Source of the DNA: Cichorium intybus
Taxonomy: Eukaryota > Streptophyta > Magnoliopsida > Asterales > Asteraceae
Length of the DNA: 64,000 nt
Direction: 5' to 3'
NCBI GenBank assembly: GCA_023525715.1
Contig: CM042012.1
Coordinates: 120,176,298-120,240,297 of the forward strand
Part shown: positions 47,534-58,032 of the stretch, piece by piece
How the letters are laid out: every line of letters begins with the position of its first letter
Position numbering within the stretch: the stretch's first letter is position 1
The notes under the pieces: model-generated
Told to the model about the DNA's origin: nothing
What the model saw: the letters and a program-made list of their open reading frames with translations, nothing else
Database searches by the model: none
Translations under genes and position numbers: made by a program

Positions 47534-47553
47534 GTACAACGGGGACGTTGTAC
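47534..47553 (+). ncRNA. Conserved hairpin 1, GGGA loop (element C)
   Basis: Arms GTACAACG and CGTTGTAC, loop GGGA, followed by AAAGTGTGGGGTGT. Same as A 20510-20529 and B 27601-27620. Confidence 0.78.
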
Positions 47554-48174
47554 GGTTTAAAGTGTGGGGTGTGGACGGTCGAAAGAGATTATTTTTTTGA
47601 AATTTTTTGCAGAAATGATCAATTTTTTAATTTTTAGCAATATTTTTCAAAACTTTTTTTAATAAATTGCAATTTTGAAATGAATGGTTTGTGATTGTGA
47701 TAGCAATGGTATTTTTCAAGAAATACTATATAGTTGTGATCATGCTATTAGTTAGTCAAATAAGTTGAGTTTTACGAGTTTAAAAGATTGAGCTGTTTTA
47801 GGATTGGAATTTAGGAAGGAAATGTCAATCAGTGGCCTTTGTTGTTCGAGCCGGTAAGTCTAAAATGGGTGGGACTTATGCACCTTACCACCTAAGATCG
47901 TCTGGTCTGGGATGATATTTCTGAAAGCTCGTTACACGGACAACATCGAAAGTCATGGACAATTCCTTAATGGCCTTTAGAATCTGAATGAGTAAGTACA
48001 CTTCATTGTGAACAGAAAGTTTGTAATCAAGGGTTCTCTAGAAAGCCTTGAATTCCAAAGAACAATTCAATTATGTTTTTGCGAACTATTCCACTCTAAC
48101 TCATAGAGCAATAAACTTTGAAACTAAACAGTCAAAAATTGTTTGAGTCTTTATTATAATTTGTTAAAAACTCT

Positions 48175-48194
48175 CTTGCTTGGGGACAAGCAAG
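48175..48194 (+). ncRNA. Conserved hairpin 2, GGGA loop (element C)
   Basis: Arms CTTGCTTG and CAAGCAAG, loop GGGA, directly before the polypurine tract. Confidence 0.78.
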
Positions 48195-48198
48195 GCAC

Positions 48199-48212
48199 AA
48201 GTGTGGGGTGTT
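48199..48212 (+). other. Polypurine tract of element C
   Basis: AAGTGTGGGGTGTT abutting the 3' LTR start at 48213; purine-rich with interrupting T, as in A and B. Confidence 0.75.
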
Positions 48213-49293
48213 TGACAACGCCTAGTGATATCAAGTATTTTAGGCGTTGTTGACCCCTGTTCTTGATGAAATTATATCAGATATGTCGGGGTATTCTCAC
48301 TTTTCGTGCCAGGACTTGTTTGGAAGAAAAGAATGGAAACAGGGACTAAAAGCGTGCAAAAGGAAGAAGTTGGAAAAGAATGAAAAAAATCAAGGAAACA
48401 CGTACGCGCGACGCGGGCTTAAGGCGGTGTAACACATTCAAATGACCAAAAAACGGGATCTGATAAGGACGCGCGCCGCGGATTCTTCATTTGCGCGGCG
48501 CGGCTGCGAGAAATTTGCAAATATAAATAGAGGCAATTCCAGCCGAAAACCCGAGCAAAGACCGGGTGTAAAATCGACCTTGAAGCTCTTTGACTCCAAG
48601 ATTTCGTTCCAGCAACTTCTCAATTGGTATTTTCATGTTTTGGATTTTATTTTAATTAGTTAGATAGTTGTAAGCTTTGGTTTGTATCTTTGGGAGTGAC
48701 AACCATTGTTATTAAGCTTAGGTTTATGTTTTAGTAGTATTTAGTTACTGTTTTGATGTTTGGATCTGAGTTTGATGAATGAGAATCATCTGGTTATGAG
48801 TATTATTGGTATTTCGGTATTTGGATGTTTGTTTGTGTTTTGATTGTTTGAATTGTGTTTGGAACTTGTTTTGGCCTTGTTTGGAACTGCTTTCCCTTGC
48901 TGAAATCAGTAGCCAATTAGGTTAGTTTTGGGCATTGAACTCTAGCTAGTAGCTGTTCAGTCAGAACCCTAGTTATTAGTTAGGTTATGCCTTGTTTGGT
49001 TTGGATGCCTTTGTTTGCTTCTGATTCAGAGATGCACTTCTGATTTCAGAAAGTGACTAGGTTAGTTTGAGTTGAGTTTAGCTTATGCTTGGCTTGACTT
49101 TGTTTGGTGATTGCTTTTTGGGTAGTTGAGCACTTAGAAACTAGGTCCTCCGACTGTAGCGTGACACTACTAGTCGGTAATCTGTCATTTAGTCTAACCA
49201 CGAAGCTCCTGCGGATCGACCCTGACTACCATTGTGCTAGTGTGTATGTTAGGTTTTCTTTATTTTTGACCGCACGACGACCTAGGTGTGTCA
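48213..49293 (+). repeat. 3' LTR of element C
   Basis: 1081 bp. Lacks 22 bp present in the 5' LTR near 42955-42976 within a CG-rich block. Ends GTGTGTCA, followed by TSD ACCAT. Confidence 0.93.
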
Positions 49294-49653
49294 ACCATTC
49301 AAGAAGGTAGTTTTGACATCCATTTTCCATATCGCGTAGTCATATTATGCAACTATAGCTACAAGTATCCTAATAGCCTTATAGAATACGATTATAGAGA
49401 AGATTTACTCATAGTATATACCATGACTTTGTCTATAAATATTCTCCATAAGCCAGGCTTCAAATGTGTAAACATTACTATTCATGTTGGTATTCTTTTT
49501 ATAGACGCACTTGCATCCAACAAACTTGTTGCCGGGTAAAGGATCACCCAAATTCCAAACTTGGTGACCATTCAAGAAGGTAGTTTTGACATCCATTTGT
49601 AAACACTTCCAGTTGATTTCAGAAACTATTTTAAAATATTTGAGTGCTCTCAA
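49294..49653 (-). pseudogene. Copia F RT, N-terminal part, with a chimeric repeat
   Basis: The minus frame reads VWNLGDPLPGNKFVGCKCVYKK, then continues to MDVKTTFLNG at 49294-49323, against element C. A second MDVKTTFLNG precedes VWNL at 49567-49598. The nucleotide repeat is identical over 32 bases, but its upstream neighbours differ (NWKCLQ versus NYAIWK), which suggests joining of two Copia RT fragments. Confidence 0.7.
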
Positions 49654-49925
49654 TAAGCCATTTAAATTAAACAGTTTGTTTCAACCAAACAAAACAAGTA
49701 ACAACAACGCAACTCAAAATAATAATTAAATAAAGAATGTGTTTCCTAAGCTCGGTCCTAAGAAGTTAGTTTCGTGAGCCATCAAGAATTAATCACAAAA
49801 ATTAGGAGCTAATAATAACAAAATTTTAGTAGGACATAAAATTTTCAAAAATTTCCATCGGAGCCACTATTATTCTCCGTCATGAGGCCGCCACCATGAC
49901 CGTCTATTGTCATTGTCGTGAGCCT
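49654..49925. other. Copia F internal sequence, no motif recognised
   Basis: Short stretch between RT remnants and solo LTR G; no frame or motif supported. Confidence 0.35.
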
Positions 49926-49930
49926 ACTAC
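49926..49930. repeat. Target-site duplication ACTAC, left copy (solo LTR G)
   Basis: Matches 54595-54599. Confidence 0.82.
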
Positions 49931-52900
49931 TGAAACACCCTTGCTTAAGGCTTTTCATAAAATACCTTTTTAAACCTATAGTTTATCTTCATTATTCAAA
50001 AATCATCCTTCAGTGAAAAACTTAAGTTTAATTATCTTCAAAAAGATTCAAGTTTCGTTCAAAAACCGTTTGTAAAACACATTGGGTTCGTTACATAATC
50101 ATTTAGAGTTCAAGTTGCAGAAAATCATTTGGTCCCACTTTAAGTAAAACATCTTGGTTTGTAAAAGAGCGAGGTTATTACAATATGAATACCATTACAC
50201 AGCTTAAATGAAACCACACAAATTGTGGCCTTCTAAACGTCCAGCTCTTCTAAAGTCATCTAAACTCCTCAACCTGAGTATACATCAAAATAAGTTAGGC
50301 AATTGAAATGCCTAGTGATCTTAGCCGAGGTTGACCCATTCAGAGTGGGCAGTAAACTACCACACTCGGGACAAACCTCCAAAAATAGTTTTGACACACA
50401 CTTTAAAAGTTGGTTAAGACATCATAAATATTTACTCAAAAATGGATAGTTATGATATGCAAATGCAATGCATGATGCAACTATCCCAAACCCACGTCCA
50501 TCTCATAAAAGTCCAAGTCACATCAATGACACCTACCTAAGTTCACGAATGACACGCACAAAGCATGCCACTCGATCCCCGTATAGGCAAAACTAGGACT
50601 AGTGGCCATCACACTAGTCCCATGAGGATTAGCAACTCCCTCATGCAGTTCCCTATTATTGGGAACAGTTTTCCCTAAATCCGGGACAAACATCTCATTT
50701 TGGGCATTTTGTCCTTGATTTACCTAAATTTGGGACAATCATGATTTCCCTAAATCCAGGACAACCATCTCATCTTCGTCATAAGGTTCACTCGGTCAAT
50801 CCCATCCTATATGCAATGTAATGCACAAATAGGATGCTCAAAACATCATCATAACCTTCATTTGAAAACATTTTTAGAAACTCATTTTCATGCAATGCAC
50901 AAGTAGTAATCATATAACACATTGCACATAATATCATGTATGAAAAGTATTTGATAACACACACAAAAGATAATAGTTGGGATGTGAACTCCCGGCTAAG
51001 CAGTTAATGCGGTAAAAAATCAAATAGCGGTGAGTGTCGCTATTTGAAATCGCGATTATCGCGGCGATATAGCGGTGCTATAGCGTTTATTTTATTTAAT
51101 TTAATTTTTATTATGCAGTTGTTATATTATGTTACTAGAAAGTAAACTCTCAATTGGTTAACACAACTCAATCACATAAGAGAACTCAATCACAAGAATT
51201 ACATAATCCTAGTGCTTTGTGAATTTATTACGTAATGGTAGAACTCAATCACATTACAACACTCAATTCACTTAGGCAATTTAACAAACATTTGGTGTGC
51301 ATGAAGACAACCTGAAATGAGAACATATCCTAACCAATGGCATGTATCCCAAACACTAACCTAATTAAACAAAACAAGACTCGGATGGGATGGGATGAAC
51401 TGAAATTGAACCTCTACTTAAACCAATTTAACAAAAGTGAACAAAATTACATGTAAAACGAATTGAACTGATTACATAAGCAATTTAGTATACCCTGGAT
51501 CAATCGGAAGCTTCAACTGCTTATTTTCGATACCCTGTATCAATGGAAAGCTTCAACTAGTATATAAAATTGAACCTGGTATTTTATTTTTGATACCCTG
51601 TACCACGAACTGAAGTTGGGATCGAACATCAGGAGTTGCAATCGGAAGTAAAAAATGCACTAAAGTCGTTTTCAGGATCGAGCAACATGATACGAACCTA
51701 AAAGTGAAATCAGGAGTTGCAATCGGAAGTCGTTTTCAGGATCGAGCAACATGATACGAACTGAAGTTGGGATCACAATCAGAATGGAAAGCCAAAGAAA
51801 TCCCAAATGGAACTGCAATCGAAAGTCAAAGACATGGTACGAACCTAAAAGTGAAATCGGGTTTAATCAGCAATCAGGGACTCGGTAAAACTCAAAACTT
51901 CAATCGAAACCTTCAGTCGAACCTTCAGTCGAGCCTTCAGTCGAGCCTTTCAATTTCTAACAGCTTCAACAATCTTCGTCAATCCCGAGTCGAAGTCGAG
52001 CAATTCAATCTCGAAAACGAAATCAAAGTCGAACCTTCAGTCGAACCTTCAATCGACGGGATGAACCTTGCATCGAACTTGGTTGAGCGACACCTGAATT
52101 CGGGACTGCAATTTGATTCCACCAGTTTGATATAAACTATGAAGCAATTAGATATGTACAACCCATCCCACATCGCTCACACATAGAAAGGAGGGGAGTC
52201 CGCGTGGTTATAAATAGATGCTATGGGTGTCAAAGCAAATCGCTCCTTAAACCATTCAGGGCTGGGTTAACTCCTAAGCTTTAGTTGGTTAACTCAAAGT
52301 TTTTAAAATTTTATATGCTATAACGAAATAGCGCATAGTAACTGCAATAGCGATCAATTAAATCGCGCAAAAAAGCGGTGAATAGCGTTGCTATTAGCGG
52401 GAACGCTATTTTACATCGTTAAATGCAATATCTTTGCGGTGAATGGCGCTATACGCTATAGCAACGCTATAGCGACGCTATAGCGCGCTATTGACTGCAT
52501 AGACTCCCGGTAAACTCACCCAAGGTCAACTGACGAGTCAACACTAATTCCACACAAGGTTGATGCATTTGGAGGCGCTCCAAGACATCATTCCTTCCGT
52601 CCATCAATTCATCTTATTTGAGTGATAGCTCAAGTCCTTAGTCTCACCTCCAAGTCATAACAATATACCTCCTTCCTACAATACAAGAACGGAAGGTATC
52701 ATACTCGTTTCATCTAAAAGTCGCACTATAATTACTTCTTTTCAACTAAGAAGGGACAATCATCCATCATCCAAAATGAAGTCTTGACCCTCTAATATAA
52801 GGAAAATCTTAGTTAAAACATCCCCAAAAATCGGCATTAAAACAAGGACCTAATGCCCAAACCATAAGGCTTAAAACCCAAAAATGATGAAAATATGGAA

Positions 52901-54594
52901 AACCCTCTGACACGGGTCGTGCTTCCCCTGACACGGGCCGTGTCAGGACCAGCAGATTACACAGACCCTTTTACACGGGTCATGTTCTGCAACACGGGTC
53001 GTGTTCTGCACGCTGTAACTTCGTTTTTTCTCATTTTAACCCCCTTTTGACCCAAATGAAGTTCCAAATCAACCCAAGACCAATTATACATGAAAATACA
53101 CATTTAATAACTCATTTCCAAGTATTCAACTCCCAATCTAATTGTTCATGACTTAATTGAATGGAAATCACAATCCATGATCTTATTTCTTAGCAAGTGA
53201 TTCATGAACTATGTTCCAAGTCAATCATTACACTTAACACCATCAAGTACCCAATTAAGTTCTTAACTAAGGTCATCCCTTAAGGGAGTCATTCCCACAC
53301 AACTCTAAAGAAGATAGCCTCATGGAATTCCCAATTCCATCCATTGGTCCAAATGGTTAAAACCCATGGAATACCCAATTCCAATCCATCAATTGATAAT
53401 TACAACTGGAGATTCCTTCTTCCATTCCATGGAATCATTAGGAAATGATCCTTACTCCAATTATACATCCAAATTGATGCAATAAACCCATTCATCCATT
53501 GAACAAGAGATCCATTCATCAAATCCATGAATAAAACCCATTTCAATACTAAATTATCATTTTCTAGTGATTCAAGGTTTGAGACTACAAATCAAAGGTT
53601 AGAATCCTTAGGGAATCATTAGAAATGAATCCCCTCATCCTAAACCACCATAATCATCCATCAATTTCTAGATTCTTCAACTATCTAACAAATCCCCAAA
53701 TTCTATGGTTCATAACACCCAAATCAATCAAGCAATTGGATCAAGAGCATCCATGGATTGGATGTTGATCAAAACATGAAATAGAATCATAAACTAACAC
53801 TTGGGATCCTAGGATTTCCTCCCCCAAGATACCATTTTCGGACTTGACATAGAACCCACCCCAAAAACGGGTTTGCAAGCTAGAAGAGGAAGGGTTTATA
53901 CCTTAGATTGCTTGGAATTTTCTAGTACTTGATCAATCTTCAAGAACAAGCAACAATCCTTCTTGAAACCCTTGAAAATCGCCACTCTCCTCTCCTCCTC
54001 TCTCTAAAAACGTGAAATGGCTGGAATGGGGAAAACCCCTCACTAAAATCTTGGTATCTTTCATATTTGGCAATAATAGTCCTCATAGTTTGGTCTTACA
54101 TCACTCAACACCCATAGAGTCAATTCTTCTAACTAGAAGTCTCTATGTTCACACTCATGCCCCAAATATAATTATTTATTTCACTTGAGTCATTCTCTAG
54201 GTCAACACTAACCCTTAGTTTCCCAATTTGGCACAAATGGTCCCTTACACTAAAATTCCTCACAATTTAGGTCCTTAATGAAATTCAAGGAGTTATTAGA
54301 CCTAATTTAAACTCCACCTCAATTCCTTTACTATATCTTCTAATTTTATAAATCCATGACTAGTCAAATTTACTTAGGGTAAGTTTGGCCAAATTGACAC
54401 TTTTAGTCATTATGACAAAATTTCTCACATTTGGTTACAATTTGATTTTAAAACTATATTTGGCTCATTTATTCACAATATAAAATATAACAAGATATTA
54501 AATTTAGTTATTAATTTGTTTTCTTTATTTACAAAATAAATTTTATTTGTAGGTTTAAGCTCAAAACTCCTAGGCCCAAAACACGGGTGTTACA
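49931..54594 (-). mobile_element. Long solo LTR G of a Ty3/gypsy element, host to a hAT-like element
   Basis: Plus strand from TGAAACACCC to GGGTGTTACA, that is TGTAACACCC...GGGTGTTTCA on the minus strand, typical of Tekay/Del-like LTRs, with TSD ACTAC. No primer site, purine tract or pol motif was seen inside, so it is read as a solo LTR. Net length about 3.15 kb after removing the nested element. Short 'acacgggtcgtgt' repeats lie at about 52910-53010. Orientation is inferred from the LTR ends. Confidence 0.78.
50996..52502. mobile_element. hAT-like non-autonomous DNA transposon
   Basis: 8-bp TSD ACTCCCGG (50988-50995 and 52503-52510) and imperfect terminal inverted repeats (CTAAGCAGTTAATGCG against CTATGCAGTCAATAGCG). 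Both subterminal zones (51020-51090 and 52320-52490) are crowded with ATAGCG/CGCTAT motifs in both orientations. The interior has repeated 'cagtcgaaccttcagtcga' text near 51915-51945 and 52030-52060, and an open frame at 51767-52135 that I judge to be non-coding. No transposase. Confidence 0.85.
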
Positions 54595-54599
54595 ACTAC

Positions 54600-55219
54600 G
54601 GTTACCATGTAGATCCCCCACTCACTACCACAAGTCAATATCTAAAGTTAGGTCGAGGTGGTGGTCCAAGACATGGTCTACGAAGCTTAAGTAGGCCGCA
54701 ACCCACTCCCCTTAGCCGATCATGGTTAGTGTGTGTTACATTGAAAGAAAGCCAATTGGTCAAGCAAATGGCACATTATTTGTCCATTTGCTTGGTCCAA
54801 TGCCTTATGGTTTCATTGTTGAGCCATCATATTTATAATTACAATAACACTAAAAATTTACATCAACTAAAAAAAAATTACAACCTAAAAAGAAAAGAAA
54901 AAAAAAGAAAAGAAAAGAACAACACTAAAATTACAGTAGACCAAAAATAATCATACAACACAATTATAAACATACAACAAATCTACATGGTATTAAGCAA
55001 CACATACATCCTAATGAACACCTTAATGGCTACATGTAATATAATATTGAAACAATATTTTCTAAAAGATATATGTTTGTAGACCATTAAATTGTCAAAG
55101 AAAAATTTAATAGTCGTTATATTTTGAGTGTTCTTCAAGATCTTGAAGATTGATTAACAACAATAAAAATCTAACAATTATAAAGTGATAAAATTGTCTA
55201 AAAGTGACTCTAATACTAC
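54600..55219 (-). other. Copia F leader region and primer-binding site
   Basis: Plus strand 'gactctaatacta' at 55206-55218 is a mutated complement of the tRNA-Met primer site (usual gctctgatacca) directly against the LTR. The remainder is AT-rich with a short A/G tract near 54890-54920 and no supported gag frame. Confidence 0.55.
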
Positions 55220-55927
55220 TGTTGGGGTTTCTAGTAATCAATAACAATTATGAAAGCAGTTAACATAACAGAAGTGACAAATCAAAATTTTAAAAACAGC
55301 CACTAACCATGGATCCAGTTAGTCACAATTTTACCAACTAAAATCAGCGATAGAGTGTTCAAAGTACATACCTTTGAAGCATAGAAGATCACAATCTACA
55401 TAGAACGTATATATGATGTATATACGCAAGCCAATCAATGTGAATACTAGATCTCAAATTGATCAAAGATGAATTCTCTTCCTTGCTTGCTTTTAGTTGT
55501 GTTGAACTACAAGACATGAAGGATAATTTTGGTCAAAGATGGGAAGGATTAGGATTTTGACAACTATTTCTTGATTTCCTTTGATTACCCTAATCCATTC
55601 CTTACATGTTTTACTTGTTCGAAAAGGCTTCAAAAGCCTTTTAATGGTTTATCAAATCAAACAAGCCCATGACCAAAATGGATTTAATAAAACTCTTTTA
55701 TCAGATATTAAATAAACTCTTTTATTTGATTCTTTGATTTAATAAATAAATATAATAAAATTAATTTACTTTATTATTTTTTTAAAGGTGATAAATACTA
55801 AAACTTAATAAGTAAATATTTATTACTTATTTTGGATATTTTAAGGCTTTTAGTGTGTGAACTCATAGTTCCACACATAATTCGTAGTATAGTTAATTTT
55901 TTTATTACTTGCATATAATTTCCAACA
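55220..55927 (-). repeat. 5' LTR of Copia F
   Basis: 708 bp, TGTTGGGG to CCAACA, with Copia-type ends. The next five bases (CTTTG) are the presumed TSD, not confirmed on the left. Confidence 0.7.
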
Positions 55928-57152
55928 CTTTGTATTGGGTAACCTTGCCTAAGTTAGGTTTATGGTAATTCGTGTTTACGTGATTGATGGGGAATCCTAT
56001 CATATGTCTAGTTTGGTAGGCTTTTTTAGTTGTTGGGTATCAAGTATTGATAGATTGCTATTCTGAATATGTTTGTTTGTGTTGTAACTACAATATAGAT
56101 TTGATGTATTGATGGTTTGGAATTGACATATAGTCCTATTGTGGGTCTAATAGTCTTGCCACCATTGGTTTTTATAGTCGCTCTTATCTAGAACTTGACC
56201 ATTATATATAGTTATACTTTTGTTTAGTTGTCCTTTATTTAAGAAAGCCTCCATTTTATGTTCTGCCATGTCTTTACCATCGTACTTGTTTTAGAAAGTT
56301 TTGAAACTTGAAAACACTTCTCTATCTTTCTTAGACTTGTCGGAGTTTTCGATGTTGGACCAACATCTACCTATGTAACTGGTATCACATCTATGAGTGT
56401 TGGTATAATCAGTGTTGTGGTGTCAATTTGTACACCAATATTAGTGAGAATTAACTTATTGGCATCTACCAGTTGTTAATACCATCAATAGTAACAGCAA
56501 CCATATTTTATCATATTGTCTCTAGTTTATAACAATAAAGACAACACAGAAATGTACTTGATTCTTGCTTCGTTGGATTCTACAGATGGAACCTGTAGTG
56601 ATACGTTGGTTTCTCGAGACGGATCCAAGTTTGTTGTAGTAAGATTGTATGAAGAGAAAAGAACTGGTATCAACAGGGAAGCAAGCATAAATGTTTAGGA
56701 GTATCCCATGTTGTTTTGTGGAGATACTCTATGAAGCTCCGATAAGCTATATATAAAGAGAAGAGAGATTGTATGGTTAAGTAACAATAATTCCTGGTGT
56801 ATGTTGCAGGGATGTTAATTTGAGTATTTATATATTAAATGTTGGGACATATTTGACATATATAATGGTTAAGGAGGCCAGTCACCTCCTGGGAAGAAAT
56901 GATGGATTGTTTACTATTATAAAAGGTATGCTTTGACCTTTAGCTAGATTTGAATAATTTAGTTAATACATGTCTTATGCTTGTTTGGAATGTTGTCCAA
57001 CCCTAACTGCATGATCGATTGTATTCATGTATAATTTGTGTGTGTGTGGGAAAGAGGAGATCCACCATTAAGCATAGTGGAAAGACAATGAACCACAACT
57101 TCCAATTTTGCCAAATATTTGCCATGATTTATTGAATGTTCAAGATTTTGTA
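55928..57152. other. Spacer between Copia F and Copia E; no gene recognised
   Basis: AT-rich. A 60-residue open frame at 56516-56698 is not convincing. A short GT run lies near 57040. Nothing assignable. Confidence 0.45.
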
Positions 57153-57157
57153 GTAAC

Positions 57158-58032
57158 TATTAGGGTTATGTTTTCCCATTCATATGAATGATCATTAAAC
57201 GTGAATAAATTCAAGTACATTGGGCCTATAACGGGCTACTTATACTGTTGGATTAAGGTGTCTAAGCAATAACTATAATTTAGAGTATAATTTGACAGCA
57301 GCACAGTTCTTTTGGGTTGCCCTCATAACTGGCAAATGACTAGATGATTAATTAAAAGAGAGAAATAATGATTTATTAATATATTATAAGGATAATATAT
57401 TAATTAGAAATCATATTAATTGATTAATAATTAATCAGAAATTAATTAGAATTAATTTTGGGATTAATTGGATTAATTAAAGGTGCAAGGGCTGAATTGT
57501 AATTGTTCAATAGTTGAGAAATTAACAACCTGGAAACCCTAATGGGTTAGACGAAATCTAAGGCCAGGAGCCTTGTGGATTTCGCAGCCCATAAGGCTGT
57601 ATATGGCAGTGATAAGCAGATCCATTTATCTGATAAAAGCCTTATCATATCTGGATCATAAATAAGGCATGTATTCTCCTTATTGCTTATCACCTGGAGA
57701 CTATAAATAAAGGCCTTGGGCACCCCATATTCCACGCCAACTTTAAGGAATCCTCATTGTTCTCTCTTGCTCATCTAGCTTGCTAGTTCTTGGGTGTGAG
57801 CCATTATAGGCACGACATTTGTGGTGCTAGCTTCCAAAGGTGAAAGGTATAAATTTCATCTTTTGTAATTTTATTATTGGCCTTAGATATAGGTTTAATT
57901 GTGAAAAACATAGACCCTATAAGGTGTATGTGAACTTATGGTTTTAGTTTAAAGTTTTCACTAAAACCCAACATATACAACATAAGAACTGGCAATACAA
58001 ACATAAATACAATATAATATACAATAGTAATA
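57158..58032 (-). repeat. 3' LTR of Copia E, interrupted by solo LTR J
   Basis: 57158-57245 plus 57979-58032. Aligns with 62089-62199 across 'aagtacattgggcctata' and 'aacataagaa' with an extra 30 bases near 57180-57210. Confidence 0.8.
57246..57973 (+). mobile_element. Solo Copia-type LTR J
   Basis: 728 bp, TGTTGG to CCAACA, TSD TATAC (57241-57245 and 57974-57978). TATAAATA at 57702-57709 supports the plus orientation. No internal primer site or coding sequence, so a solo LTR left by LTR-LTR recombination. Confidence 0.88.

Larger units (their letters stand above)
47190..48212 (+). other. 3' UTR of element C
   Basis: Non-coding. Holds a stem (arms 47346-47354 and 47375-47383) around AAGTGTGGGGT, the two GGGA-loop hairpins, a long A/T-rich middle and a segment that is closely conserved with A (20000-20240) and B (27110-27310), including 'aagatcgtctgg' and 'gttcgagccggtaag'. 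Confidence 0.7.
42758..49293 (+). mobile_element. Athila-like non-autonomous LTR retrotransposon C (acidic ORF + ORF2)
   Basis: 6536 bp, TSD ACCAT (42753-42757 and 49294-49298), LTRs of 1103 and 1081 bp, tRNA-Asp primer site. Internal order: acidic ORF, conserved 'gggaggcaaccca' junction, CG-rich block with TATA-like site, predicted intron, ORF2, 3' UTR with two GGGA-loop hairpins, purine tract. No gag, protease, RT or integrase is visible, so movement would need a helper. The LTRs differ at about 20 positions by eye plus a 22-bp indel, older than K. Confidence 0.93.
40480..55927 (-). mobile_element. Degenerate Copia element F (minus), split by C and by solo LTR G
   Basis: 3' LTR remnant ending at 40802, Copia-type polypurine tract, RNase H and RT on the minus strand, RT continued beyond element C, then a mutated tRNA-Met primer site and a 5' LTR at 55220-55927. 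The last 70 bases of the two LTRs match well ('tagtgt(a/g)tga...cacatataatt...ccaaca'). The left LTR appears truncated and no TSD was found, so its left limit is approximate. Removing C restores the RT reading MDVKTTFLNG-HLKKDIYM. Confidence 0.72.

Noticed and set aside
51767..52135. 122-residue frame inside the hAT-like element
   Set aside because: Driven by short DNA repeats and low complexity; no transposase or known domain, and no supporting start context.
55220..57973. LTR at 55220 and solo LTR J considered as a pair from one element
   Set aside because: Their sequences differ, each sits in another context, and J has its own perfect TSD (TATAC).
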